From Candidatus Rifleibacteriota bacterium (lineage in GTDB: Bacteria > Muiribacteriota > Ozemobacteria > Ozemobacterales > Ozemobacteraceae), in the NCBI GenBank assembly GCA_018818125.1, contig JAHISQ010000120.1, positions 120,491-184,490 on the forward strand: 64,000 bases of DNA. The letters are read 5' to 3'. Shown here one piece after another: positions 53,344-61,914 of this stretch. The translations under genes were made by a program, and so were the position numbers. Below the pieces are notes generated by a model. That model was not told the DNA's origin and ran no database searches. It worked only from the letters and a program-made list of their open reading frames with translations. Within the stretch, counting starts at the first letter, position 1; each line of letters opens with the position of its first letter.

Positions 53344-54774
53344 ATGTCACAGCAGATTCGCGTGCGCTTTGCGCCATCTCCAACCGGATATCTTCATGTC
53401 GGCGGTGCTCGTACCGCTCTTTTTAACTGGCTTTTTGCCCGCAAGACCGGCGGCACTTTCGTGCTGCGAGTTGAAGATACTGACGTCGAGCGCTCGACTC
53501 AGGAATCAGTGGACGGCCTGCTGCGCGACATGAAATGGCTTGGTCTGACCTGGGATGAAGGCCCCGAAGTCGGTGGTCCGCATGGTCCATATTTTCAGTC
53601 ACAACGCCTCGAAATCTACCAGAGCTACGCCCGCCGTCTGCTCGACAATGGTTCAGCATACCCATGCTTCTGTTCAGAAGAAACACTGGAAGCTAAGCGC
53701 CAGAAAGCCGAAACTGAGCACCGATCGGTGCATTATGACGGAACCTGCCGCAACCTCAGCAAAGAAGAAGTCGACCGCCGCATCGCTGTCGGTGAGCATT
53801 ATGTCGTCAGAGTAAAAGTGCCTGACAAAGACTATGCGCTCGAAGATCTGGTGCGTGGTCGCGTTGAATGGAAAGCTGAGACGCTTGGCGACTTTATCGT
53901 GCTGCGCTCAAGCGGCATGCCGGTTTATAATTTCTGTGTAGTCGTTGATGATGCCGACATGAAGATAACACATGTGGTAAGAGCTGAAGAGCATCTTACT
54001 AACACCCATCGTCAGCTGATTCTTTATGATGCGCTGGGTATTAAACCACCGATTTTTGCACACGCTTCACTGATTCTCGGCGAAGACAAGTCTAAGCTGT
54101 CAAAGCGCCACGGGGCTACAGCCGTTGGTCAGTATGCCGAAGACGGTTTTCTGCGCGATGCCATGATCAATTTTCTTTCGCTGTTGGGCTGGAACGATGG
54201 CACTGACCGCGAAATTTACACGGTTGAAGAACTTATAGAGTGTTTTTCGCTCGAACGTATCAGCAAGTCGCCTGGCGTTTTCGATCACAACAAGCTGATC
54301 TGGATGAACGGCCAGCATTTGCGGGCCTTAACTGTTGATCAGTTGTTGCCAATGGTGACGCCTGTTCTTAAACAGGCCATGCCAGAAGACAGTCGTCTCG
54401 ATAACCCCGAGACGCTGCGAAAACTCGTTGAATTGATTCAGATCAAGATGAATACGCTAAAAGATGCCGTGCCGGTAGCAGAGTCAATTCTGACCGCCAG
54501 CTCCCCCGAAGATGAAGAGTCCGCCGGCATGATTGCGACCGAAAAGTCGCATGCGCTGTTTGCAGCACTTGCCAAAGAATTTGCGACCTGCGAATGGGTT
54601 AAAGACGGCTATAACGCAGCGATAAAAGCTGCCGGTAAAACAGCAGAAGCCAAGGGCAAAGACCTTTTCATGCCGATCCGCGTCAAAATCACGGGCTCAT
54701 GCCACGGCCCCGAGCTGGTTGGCATTCTAGATGTGCTTGGTCGCGACGAGGTAATTAATCGCCTTAACGCCTGA
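53344..54774 (+). CDS. gltX: glutamyl-tRNA synthetase
   Basis: 476 residues. Class I motifs: HIGH-type HVGG (PSPTGYLHVGGART) and KMSKS-type KLSKRHG. A Cys-containing insertion (YPCFCSEE) corresponds to the zinc site of the family. Discriminating and non-discriminating forms cannot be separated here. It ends the yacL operon and is followed by a strong terminator. Confidence 0.98.
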   Translation: MSQQIRVRFAPSPTGYLHVGGARTALFNWLFARKTGGTFVLRVEDTDVERSTQESVDGLLRDMKWLGLTWDEGPEVGGPHGPYFQSQRLEIYQSYARRLLDNGSAYPCFCSEETLEAKRQKAETEHRSVHYDGTCRNLSKEEVDRRIAVGEHYVVRVKVPDKDYALEDLVRGRVEWKAETLGDFIVLRSSGMPVYNFCVVVDDADMKITHVVRAEEHLTNTHRQLILYDALGIKPPIFAHASLILGEDKSKLSKRHGATAVGQYAEDGFLRDAMINFLSLLGWNDGTDREIYTVEELIECFSLERISKSPGVFDHNKLIWMNGQHLRALTVDQLLPMVTPVLKQAMPEDSRLDNPETLRKLVELIQIKMNTLKDAVPVAESILTASSPEDEESAGMIATEKSHALFAALAKEFATCEWVKDGYNAAIKAAGKTAEAKGKDLFMPIRVKITGSCHGPELVGILDVLGRDEVINRLNA

Positions 54775-54790
54775 AAAATCACAGTTAATC

Positions 54791-54831
54791 AAAAGTGGCA
54801 GACTTCATAATTGAGTCTGCCACTTTTTTTC
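54791..54831 (+). terminator. strong terminator after gltX
   Basis: AAAAGTGGCAGACT (54791-54804) and AGTCTGCCACTTTT (54814-54827) pair perfectly; T run follows. Confidence 0.93.
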
Positions 54832-54937
54832 TCCACTTTTCGATCTCGGTGTGTGCGATGGATATGTTGACGGGGGCATTCGCATCTTCCGGGTGCGGAT
54901 GAGAAGCGTCCTTATCAGTTTCAGCTCAATAAGGTTG

Positions 54938-55774
54938 TCAATTTGCCTTGTTGCGTTGAACAGGCCTTGGCAGAACCGGTGTGAATATTTTGATTTTGTC
55001 GGAAGGCTTCGGATCAAGAGTGATCTGTTTGATATCAATATCTATCAAGGTGACATAAGTCTTACTCTGTTTGGCAAGTCCGATAATATGCTCAGCTGCT
55101 TTCATATAGCCTTTGCTTTCCATGGGTTTCGAAAGCAGTTCTATGCATTCGTTGAACATGCTGGACTGTCGATATATTTCGCCTTTTATAAGGCGCTGTG
55201 AAGGATTGTTTTCGTCGAGTAATGAGAGCAAAGCCTTCATATTGGTCTGTTGATCTGGGGTTAATGCAAATTGCCCTGCGAGAACTTTTTCTTCAAGTTC
55301 TCTGAACTTATCATTATCGCTTCGCCAGGCTTCTTCTCGGATAAATAATTCTGCAGATCTTTCCACTGTGTTGTCTGTCACGTATTTTACAGCTTCTTCA
55401 TCACTCACATAAATTGGCGTTTTGGCACCCTTGTAAGTTTTATCACCAAGTTTTTTTTCCTGAAAGATTTCAGCCAGGATATACAACCAGACAAAATCGT
55501 TGCAATGCGGGCATTTATAAAGCTTGGAACCTGGTTTGTAACCTTTAAATATTGTTCCACCGTCTGTCCAAAATTTGGGGGCGGGTATCATCATATGGCT
55601 TGGAATGTTAGACTGTCTTATCGCACCAGAACAATGTGGGCACTCTTTGATAGTATCAGGTCGCACAATTGTGGCTTGCGTAGAAATAGCGCAGAGCCCA
55701 AAAATCAGTAAAATAAAAGAAATTAAACTAAGTCTGTTTATAGATATTCCTCGCTTTCTACTTTCATGCAGCAT
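54938..55774 (-). CDS. membrane-anchored or exported protein with Cys-pair ribbons
   Basis: Up to 278 residues. The hydrophobic N-terminus (RLSLISFILLIFGLCAIS) is a signal or anchor. Two CPHC pairs (residues ~45 and ~88) would form a zinc ribbon outside the cytoplasm. The C-terminal half is helical and TPR-like. An ATG at 55774 has no ribosome site, while GAGGA lies 6 nt before an in-frame ATA at 55741, which would give the natural signal peptide MNRLSLISF; the true start is thus uncertain. No family recognised. Confidence 0.68.
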   Translation of the reverse strand: MLHESRKRGISINRLSLISFILLIFGLCAISTQATIVRPDTIKECPHCSGAIRQSNIPSHMMIPAPKFWTDGGTIFKGYKPGSKLYKCPHCNDFVWLYILAEIFQEKKLGDKTYKGAKTPIYVSDEEAVKYVTDNTVERSAELFIREEAWRSDNDKFRELEEKVLAGQFALTPDQQTNMKALLSLLDENNPSQRLIKGEIYRQSSMFNECIELLSKPMESKGYMKAAEHIIGLAKQSKTYVTLIDIDIKQITLDPKPSDKIKIFTPVLPRPVQRNKAN

Positions 55775-55952
55775 TTATATCAAAGTATTATAGGTGTTGC
55801 AAGTCTACTATGCAATTCCCTGGATCTTTCAAGGAGATCTGACCTTTTGAAAGTGATGTTAATTATGTGTTAAAGTAGTGTGGATTTTGAACTGCTCAAA
55901 TCATCCCGACCGGAGATATTCGCGAAAGTAAGTTGTTTTCACAGAGGCGTTC

Positions 55953-56906
55953 ATGAAAATTTGCCCCAAATGCCATAAATCGTTTCCCGATGGTGTAAAG
56001 TTATGTCCATTTGATCGCATTGCAATGGTAGCAGAAGGCGATGTCGAGCCTTCCGGACCAGGGCAAGTGCAGTCCACGCAAAGTCAGAACGCCATGCCGA
56101 ACGCTTCTGAGCTTGCTGCGCTCGATATTTTGCCAGATGGGCCAGGCCGGCTGCTTTTTGAAACTCTTGCATTCTATCACGCTCCAATTCAAGGTCTGCT
56201 GGTTTTTGGCGGCGGGCTTATATTTATGGTAATTGCCTCTTTGACAGGTATGAGAACAAAGGGCGGATCGGCTCCTCCGACTATGTCGGGAGAAACTGCG
56301 AGCATGCTGGTTGTTGTCGGCATTCTGGCTCTGGCCACCGGTTTTGCCTTGCAACACTTTTTTAGGCATTATACAGTATTCGATTTTCGCCGGAGCCTGG
56401 TTTCAAGACAGGCCAGGGCGTTTGGCAAGGTCATCTGGGAAGGTTCTTTGATACGCCAGGACCAGGTTGTTGCGATTGGCACAACTACCAGACCCGCCGG
56501 AATTTCTGCTGAAAATCTGAAAATGATTTTTATCAAAAACTTTACCAAAGACACTAACCGGGGTTTGCCAAACGATGTCTCACTGGTAATGTTGGGTAAA
56601 GATGCTAAAATGCTTGAGATAACGGCATTTCGAAACGGCACTCGTCATGATCAGCTGGCTTCGGCAAGAGCCAGTCTTCTTGCCCGGCACATGAATTTGC
56701 CATGTAAGCTCTGTAACCAGGGCGAAATGCTCGAAGTGAGCCGCAAGCATGGCCAGCCTCTGAGTTTTCACCCGGTATCGCAAAGCGAAATCGCCAAAAA
56801 ACCAGAAAACATAGCGAACAAAATCCTGGTTTGGGTGATTATCCTCATCGTTCTCATCGGTGGATGGTTTGCCTTGATGATTGCATCTGGCGTCTGGAAA
56901 CATTAG
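55953..56906 (+). CDS. zinc-ribbon membrane protein of unknown function
   Basis: 317 residues. Zinc ribbon at the N-terminus (CPKCHKSFPDGVKLCPFD), a linker, two membrane helices (about 78-98 and 118-137), a cytosolic domain of about 130 residues (RQARAFGKVIWEGSLIRQDQVVAIG) with CKLCNQGEM, and a final helix (295-312). DUF-type proteins with this ribbon-TM layout are common but unassigned. GAGG precedes the ATG. It stands alone, with the repair pair 110 nt downstream. Confidence 0.75.
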   Translation: MKICPKCHKSFPDGVKLCPFDRIAMVAEGDVEPSGPGQVQSTQSQNAMPNASELAALDILPDGPGRLLFETLAFYHAPIQGLLVFGGGLIFMVIASLTGMRTKGGSAPPTMSGETASMLVVVGILALATGFALQHFFRHYTVFDFRRSLVSRQARAFGKVIWEGSLIRQDQVVAIGTTTRPAGISAENLKMIFIKNFTKDTNRGLPNDVSLVMLGKDAKMLEITAFRNGTRHDQLASARASLLARHMNLPCKLCNQGEMLEVSRKHGQPLSFHPVSQSEIAKKPENIANKILVWVIILIVLIGGWFALMIASGVWKH

Positions 56907-56967
56907 TTGCTCAGCAAATAATCATCTTTTGTCGGTCAGCCAGATCTCATCCCAACAAAATATCTTC

Positions 56968-57028
56968 TTTACATTCGCCATTTATTCGCCTATAATTTGA
57001 GCAAAAGAGGCGAATAAATGGCGAATGT
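56968..57028 (+). promoter_or_regulatory. promoter wrapped in a 21-bp perfect inverted repeat
   Basis: A sigma70 promoter, TTTACA (56968-56973), 17-nt spacer, TATAAT (56991-56996), is overlaid by two perfect inverted arms at 56971-56991 and 57008-57028 (16-nt gap). Each arm contains the heptamer ATTCGCC twice, 11 bp apart, so four copies flank the -10. The right arm covers the ATG at 57018. Transcription should start near 57003, so only the right arm enters the RNA; the repeat therefore acts as a DNA operator rather than an RNA hairpin. Confidence 0.8.
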
Positions 57029-58424
57029 TATTGGCGAAATGGAAAAATGCTTAGACCAGCCGCAGGAGCGGTTGTCTGGCGTAATAGACAAGCTCAGAAT
57101 ACTGTCGGCAGCGGCGCGGTATGATGTGTCGTGCGCTTCAAGCGGCAGTTCCAGGAAAAGCACTCCCGGTGGGCTGGGCAATGTTGCTGCGAGCGGGATC
57201 TGTCATAGCTGGGCTGCCGACGGTCGCTGCATATCTTTGCTCAAGGTGCTTTTTACCAATCACTGCGCGTATGATTGTGCGTATTGCCTGAATCGCCGCA
57301 GTAACGACATTGAGCGGACGGCCTTTACGCCCGAAGAACTGGCCGAACTGACCATTTCGTTTTATCGACGCAATTACATCGAAGGTCTGTTCTTAAGTTC
57401 AGGAGTGCTTGGCAATCCAGACTACACCATGGAACTGCTTATCAGATCAGTTCGCCTGCTGCGTGAGGTTCACGGATTTGGCGGATACATTCATTTAAAG
57501 GCCATTCCCGGCGCCGACCCAGACCTGCTTTTTGAGGCCGGAACCCTGGTCGACCGCATGAGCGTCAACCTTGAATTACCCAGCCATAACAGCCTGCAGT
57601 TGCTCGCGCCAGATAAATCGAAAGAACAGATTTTGTTGCCGATGACACGTATTCGTGACTGGCATCGCGAGCATAACCCACAGCAGCACAGGCAGCCTTT
57701 GTTGACCTCTCAGACAGAAGTTTCCGGCCCTCTGCAGTCACGCAAACCGTTTGTTGCCGGCTTGAATTTTGTACCAGGCGGTCAAAGTACGCAGATGATT
57801 ATTGGTGCCAGTCCGGAGGACGACCGCCAGATTCTGACGCTTTCGGAGAGCCTGTATAAAAAGATGCAGCTGAAGCGGGTTTATTATTCGGCCTATATTC
57901 CGATAAATCATGACAGTCGGCTGCCTGAGCCGCCGCAACCGCAATTATTGCGCGAACATCGTTTGTATCAGGCCGACTGGCTGCTGCGTTTTTATCGTTT
58001 TTCAGCCGAAGAATTGTTCGAGAACGGCCCGCCGACTCTGGATTCCGATTTTGATCCTAAGATCATGTGGGCGTTGCGTCATCCTGAACGCTTTCCTGTA
58101 GATGCCAACCGGGCTGATTTTGGAATGTTGCTGCGGGTTCCGGGGCTGGGCGTACTTTCTGCCCAGAGAATTGTGCGTGCGCGTCGAGCAGGTGTTCTAC
58201 GCTATGAAGATCTCGTGAAACTCGGCATAGTAATGAAAAGAGCTCGGTTTTTTTTGACAGCCCCGGGATCAGCTACCGGTGATCTCGGTCTTGACCCGCA
58301 TCTGCTGCGCCGACGTCTTCTTGCAAGTGAACCTGGCGCTATCAAGCCAAAACAGCTATCTTTAAACGATTTTCCTGGGTTTCTGCCAGAAGTCTGGCGA
58401 GAAGCGGTTACGGGGCAATTCTGA
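57018..58424 (+). CDS. putative DNA modification/repair radical SAM protein
   Basis: 468 residues of the TIGR03916-type family. The radical SAM cluster motif CxxxCxxC reads NHCAYDCAYC (residues 81-90), preceded by another Cys (GICHSW). A helix-hairpin-helix region lies near the end (GMLLRVPGLGVLSAQRIVRARRAGVL), which binds DNA. It is followed directly by the family's partner protein with overlapping start (58424). The substrate is unknown; the family name is a database inference. The gene is under the palindromic promoter at 56968. Confidence 0.88.
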   Translation: MANVIGEMEKCLDQPQERLSGVIDKLRILSAAARYDVSCASSGSSRKSTPGGLGNVAASGICHSWAADGRCISLLKVLFTNHCAYDCAYCLNRRSNDIERTAFTPEELAELTISFYRRNYIEGLFLSSGVLGNPDYTMELLIRSVRLLREVHGFGGYIHLKAIPGADPDLLFEAGTLVDRMSVNLELPSHNSLQLLAPDKSKEQILLPMTRIRDWHREHNPQQHRQPLLTSQTEVSGPLQSRKPFVAGLNFVPGGQSTQMIIGASPEDDRQILTLSESLYKKMQLKRVYYSAYIPINHDSRLPEPPQPQLLREHRLYQADWLLRFYRFSAEELFENGPPTLDSDFDPKIMWALRHPERFPVDANRADFGMLLRVPGLGVLSAQRIVRARRAGVLRYEDLVKLGIVMKRARFFLTAPGSATGDLGLDPHLLRRRLLASEPGAIKPKQLSLNDFPGFLPEVWREAVTGQF

Positions 58425-59182
58425 TGAATATACTCAGGTACGATGGCTCTTTTTACGGACTAATCTGCGCTTTGGCACCATATCTGTATCGCCACCAGTT
58501 GCCAGATGTTGTTGAGCGCGAGAATGTTCGTCAACCTGCTCTCATACCGACAGATGAAGAGCCGCAGATGATTTCGACAGCGCTTGCGCCAGGGCTTGCC
58601 TGTGATCCCCAGGCATTTCGACTTCCCGGAGTATCGCGTGAATCCTGGCTGAATGCCTGGCACGCATTTCTTTCTGAAGCACCCGGAATCGAAACCATGA
58701 TTGCTCGCTATCTGCTGCTGGCTATCGAGAAACGCGGCGCGGTCGATACTTATCTGACCGATGATCGAGTGCGCAATATAAATCGATTTGCTCATCGGGT
58801 TCTGGCCGAGAAGCATCGCTTCATGGGCCTGCTAAGGTTCCGTAATATTGGCCAGAATCTCTACTACGCATCGATCAATTCCGACAATTTTGTTTTGCCG
58901 CTTCTGGCACCATTTTTCGTCGAGCGGTTTGCAGACCAGCAATGGATCATACACGATCGCCGCCGCGAAGTGGCGGCCATGTATGATCTTCGTGTCTGGA
59001 CGATCATCGAGCGCTCCGCTGGCGACTTGCCGGAAGATTCCCCCGAAGAAGATGCAGCCCAGCGTCTCTGGCGTTGTTTCTTCGATAGCATCGCCGTGCG
59101 CGAGCGCCTGAACCTGGCTTTGCAGCAGAAATTTATTCCAAAAAAATACTGGTCAGATCTTATTGAGACCCCGGGACGTTGA
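58424..59182 (+). CDS. partner of the radical SAM repair protein (TIGR03915 type, DUF4130)
   Basis: 252 residues. Matches the companion family always found next to the radical SAM protein (YDGSFYGLICAL at the start, RFRNIGQNLYYASINSDNFVLPLLAPFFVERF and WIIHDRRREVAAMYD in the middle). Its domain (DUF4130) resembles DNA-glycosylase-linked families. ATG overlaps the upstream stop. A decayed copy of its 3' end lies at 60910-61086. Confidence 0.85.
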   Translation: MNILRYDGSFYGLICALAPYLYRHQLPDVVERENVRQPALIPTDEEPQMISTALAPGLACDPQAFRLPGVSRESWLNAWHAFLSEAPGIETMIARYLLLAIEKRGAVDTYLTDDRVRNINRFAHRVLAEKHRFMGLLRFRNIGQNLYYASINSDNFVLPLLAPFFVERFADQQWIIHDRRREVAAMYDLRVWTIIERSAGDLPEDSPEEDAAQRLWRCFFDSIAVRERLNLALQQKFIPKKYWSDLIETPGR

Positions 59183-59220
59183 AACAATTCCGACGGGTTT
59201 GGTGACAGAGAGAGAGGATG

Positions 59221-60192
59221 TTATGCAGGTGTCTGGAAGAGAATCCATGTGTAGAAAAAATACGCCGCCAGCAGAATGGCACCTTCCATGCGCGTGATCT
59301 TGAAGCCAGTCCACATGATTGGAAGACATGCGAGGCTGAGGACGAACATGACTGGACAGTCGATGCTGGCCATGTGCTCAGAAACTTGAAGTGGGAGAAT
59401 CATGCCGGCAACTCCCAAAATACCCAGGAGGTTGAATATATTGGAACCGACGACGTTGCCAATTGCGATGTCAGATTGTCCCTTCTTTGCGGCAACAATT
59501 GAGGTGGCCAGTTCAGGAAGAGAAGTCCCGGCAGCTATGAGTGTAAGACCAATGACTTCATTTGATATTCCGACATGTTTAGCAAGGGCAACCGAACTGT
59601 GCAGGAGAAGTTTGGAACCGGCGATCATGGCGATCAATCCAGTGACGATCAGCCGGATTTCTGTCCTCAGGCTGGTAGGCGTGCTGGGCTCACTGTTGGC
59701 GCTTTCTTCTGGTTGTTGTTCTCTACGTGATTTGATGTAGGAGTATAGGGTGTAAATAACGAGAAGACCAAAAAGGATTACTGATTCGTTTCGAGAAATA
59801 ACCCTGTCGAGAGAGAAATACCACATGATACCGGTGGCGGCGATCATAATTGGAACATCGCGGCGGACAACTGTTTTATTGCAGGTGATAGGTTGGATTA
59901 ATGCGGCGATCCCAAGGATTAAAGCAATGTTGAAAATGTTTGACCCGACAATGTTTCCGACAGCTATGCCGGGATTGTTTGCCATGCTGGCATCCACACT
60001 CACCACGAGTTCTGGCATTGAGGTGCCGAAAGCGACTATGGTCAGTCCGATTACCAGAGAAGACACGCCAATGCGCCTTGCGAGATTGCTGGCACCGTTA
60101 ACCAGCCAGTCTGCTGCGATTGTGAGCAGGTATAGCCCTGCTCCTATCATGGCAAGAATTTCGAAAATACCGAGTTCAAGATTGAATATCAT
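59221..60192 (-). CDS. calcium/sodium:cation antiporter (CaCA family)
   Basis: 323 residues, ten membrane helices in two inverted repeats. Both alpha motifs are present: GLTIVAFGTSMPELVVS...GNIVGSNIFN and GLTLIAAGTSLPELATS...GNVVGSNIFN, with the acidic and Asn residues that coordinate cations. YrbG-like length. Likely exchanges Ca2+ with Na+ or H+. GAGGT precedes the ATG. It is convergent with the repair pair and sits in the block between that gene and its decayed copy. Confidence 0.95.
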   Translation of the reverse strand: MIFNLELGIFEILAMIGAGLYLLTIAADWLVNGASNLARRIGVSSLVIGLTIVAFGTSMPELVVSVDASMANNPGIAVGNIVGSNIFNIALILGIAALIQPITCNKTVVRRDVPIMIAATGIMWYFSLDRVISRNESVILFGLLVIYTLYSYIKSRREQQPEESANSEPSTPTSLRTEIRLIVTGLIAMIAGSKLLLHSSVALAKHVGISNEVIGLTLIAAGTSLPELATSIVAAKKGQSDIAIGNVVGSNIFNLLGILGVAGMILPLQVSEHMASIDCPVMFVLSLACLPIMWTGFKITRMEGAILLAAYFFYTWILFQTPA

Positions 60193-60236
60193 CGTGTAAC
60201 CTCGCGAAAGAAAAAATCGAAAATAACCTTCAGAAT

Positions 60237-60269
60237 GAAAGGGGGTACTACAGGGTAGTGCCCCCTTTC
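60237..60269. repeat. inverted repeat upstream of the exchanger
   Basis: GAAAGGGGG and CCCCCTTTC pair, with a TACTAC/GTAGTG inner stem. No T run on either strand. It lies just after the stop of the 44-residue protein, so it may end or protect that mRNA. Confidence 0.55.
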
Positions 60270-60295
60270 AAAAAGGTCGTCGCCAACAAGCATTT

Positions 60296-60430
60296 TCAGA
60301 TCAGCCCGAAATATATAATCACTCCACCTACGGCTAAAGTGAAAAGTGTCGTAATAGCGATATTGTAGAGAACAGTTGAGGGGTTTTCCCCACTATTAAG
60401 CGGGTTTTGGTTAGGTTCTTTTCTTTCCAT
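60296..60430 (-). CDS. 44-residue single-pass membrane protein
   Basis: Reads MERKEPNQNPLNSGENPS, then a hydrophobic helix (LYNIAITTLFTLAVGGVIIYFGL) to the stop. The N-terminus is polar, the helix is near the C-terminus. AGGA is 9 nt before the ATG at 60430. It lies 104 nt upstream of the CaCA antiporter on the same strand, with a hairpin between, and may be a small regulator of it. Not previously recognised by me. Confidence 0.55.
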   Translation of the reverse strand: MERKEPNQNPLNSGENPSTVLYNIAITTLFTLAVGGVIIYFGLI

Positions 60431-60520
60431 GACGGAATCCTTTCAAGTAAGCGGCTGGCAATTTTGCAAAAGGGAATTGCCTGTTTACGGGCGTTATTGC
60501 TTGGGGGTGGCTAGAAAGGA

Positions 60521-60877
60521 TTACCCGTCGCTGCGAGGAAGTCGCAATGCAATGAGTCCCCACTCGCTTGGGTGGATGGCGTCATCGCTGCGATGATTCT
60601 GTCTCTGGGCAAATGCAGGAAAGCGCCCTGCAAATTTTTGCGAAGTTTCTTGTCTGTATGATCGGGCTCGATCAGGTTGCTGTTGTTTGTTGAATGCAAA
60701 AATCTGGGCAAAGCATGGAGCTGACCTGGGGTTACAAATCGTCTCGCCGAAAGGTACTGGTTGCTTGTAACCTGTGTTCTCTGAATTTGCCCGTTGCAGA
60801 AAATATCCCGGTTCCTCATGCAAGAAACCTTGATATAAGCTGAGAACTAACAAAACAATAATAATTGTACGATTCAT
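60521..60877 (-). CDS. doubtful small exported protein
   Basis: 118 residues with a signal-like start (MNRTIIIVLLVLSLYQGF) and no recognisable domain. No ribosome site precedes the ATG at 60877, although TATAAT stands just upstream on the minus strand, so it would be leaderless. The remainder is Arg/Gln/Pro-rich and has no family features. It could be noncoding or a decayed gene. Confidence 0.25.
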   Translation of the reverse strand: MNRTIIIVLLVLSLYQGFLHEEPGYFLQRANSENTGYKQPVPFGETICNPRSAPCFAQIFAFNKQQQPDRARSYRQETSQKFAGRFPAFAQRQNHRSDDAIHPSEWGLIALRLPRSDG

Positions 60878-60909
60878 ATCATCATTATATCACGTTTCAA
60901 GCGGGTTTG

Positions 60910-61086
60910 GGCATGTCCGGGAGATAGAGGATTATGGCTGGATTTACCAGAATGAGGATATCTCTCAGCATTCTGGTGTTGCTTTTCCGATAGTCTCGTT
61001 GTTCGCGAGTGCCTGGAACTGCCCTTGCAGCAGAAATTCAGCACAAAAAAGGCTGGAGTGATCTTATCAAAACTCCGGGTCGTTAA
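60910..61086 (+). pseudogene. decayed 3' fragment of a TIGR03915-type gene
   Basis: Aligned with 59020-59182, the 3' end of the intact partner gene, it shows CAGC.TTCTGG.GTTGCTTT.CGATAG, then CGCGAG.GCCTG and TTGCAGCAGAAATT, GATCTTAT and finally CCGGG.CGTTAA, about 70 percent identity by eye. Translated in mixed frames it gives RECLELPLQQKF then, after a one-base loss in the A run, WSDLIKTPGR and a stop, parallel to the real C-terminus. No start or upstream half remains. It is an old, diverged copy, not a recent duplication. Confidence 0.7.
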
Positions 61087-61091
61087 AACAT

Positions 61092-61124
61092 AAAAGCCAG
61101 CCCTCGTTCAGGGTGCTGGCTTTT
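61092..61124. terminator. bidirectional-looking terminator after bacterioferritin
   Basis: AAAAGCCAGC (61092-61101) and GCTGGCTTTT (61115-61124) pair; T run on plus and a T-rich tail on minus (TTTTATGTTTT). Serves the bacterioferritin gene on minus. Confidence 0.85.
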
Positions 61125-61149
61125 ACAACTCAAATCTGTGTTGTCTCTT

Positions 61150-61680
61150 TTATCCGGCTGCTCCAGGCTGGTTGGCGAAGCCCTTTGATGCTGGGCCGGT
61201 ATCGGCCGGGGTGCCGGCGATACGAGCCAGGAAGGTGTCACCAAGATTTTCGAGGTGTTCGTTGATGTTGTCGAAATAGTTGTAGTGTGTCTGTTCTTCG
61301 ACAATGATCTGTTCGAACAGTTTCATTGAAATGCTGTCGCCATTTTCACGGCAGACCAGCAAAAACTGGTTATAAGAATCGATAGTGTCGTCTTCTACTT
61401 TGGCGTTAAACGAAAAAACCTGTTTAATTTTCTGACCTTTGCTGACTTTCTCTGCGACGTCGGTGGTCGGTTCTCCGCCGAGTTCCTTGATTCTCTCGGC
61501 AAATGCTTCGGCATGGCGCATTTCGTCGATAGCGATCAGTTTTACCTTGGCGGCCAGTTCTCCATAATCAGAGTTATCGAGACCATAATGCTGATTCATA
61601 TACTGATGAATTGCATAAAGTTCCATGGATCGGGCCTTATTAAGAACTTCGATTACCTTTACTTTTCGTTCCTTCTGCAT
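61150..61680 (-). CDS. bfr: bacterioferritin-like protein
   Basis: 176 residues. Four-helix bundle with ferroxidase-site residues: SMELYAIHQY, IDEMRHAEAFAERI and IIVEEQTHYNYF. The Met in DEM corresponds to the haem-ligating Met of Bfr, so haem may be bound. A Pro/Gly/Ala tail of 20 residues extends past the fold. Stores iron or protects DNA from iron-driven damage. GGGGGT precedes the ATG; a 12-bp palindrome (ATTGCATGCAAT, 61708-61719) lies in its promoter region. Confidence 0.9.
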   Translation of the reverse strand: MQKERKVKVIEVLNKARSMELYAIHQYMNQHYGLDNSDYGELAAKVKLIAIDEMRHAEAFAERIKELGGEPTTDVAEKVSKGQKIKQVFSFNAKVEDDTIDSYNQFLLVCRENGDSISMKLFEQIIVEEQTHYNYFDNINEHLENLGDTFLARIAGTPADTGPASKGFANQPGAAG

Positions 61681-61914
61681 AGATACCCCCGTAATTTTAT
61701 TCTGCCTATTGCATGCAATATTTTACCACAATCCTCTATTTTTTTTCAGGCCAGTTTTTTCGTTGAATGATCAGGTTTGTTCCGTGTCAATTCGCGATGA
61801 GCCATAAAGTTCCCAGTTAATTATTTGCCAAAAACAGTCTCTCTCTCTCTTGAATATCGTTTTGGAATTATGGCGCACGTAGATTCAGAGTGCTGATTTG
61901 CTGAGAGTTTCAGC

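Noticed and set aside
56971..57028. An RNA hairpin hiding the ribosome site of the radical SAM gene.
   Set aside because: The -10 box lies at the end of the left arm, so a transcript from that promoter lacks the left arm and cannot form the stem; an upstream read-through transcript could.
60511..60819. A 102-codon minus-strand frame overlapping the doubtful exported protein.
   Set aside because: Different frame of the same stretch, no ribosome site and no domain pattern.
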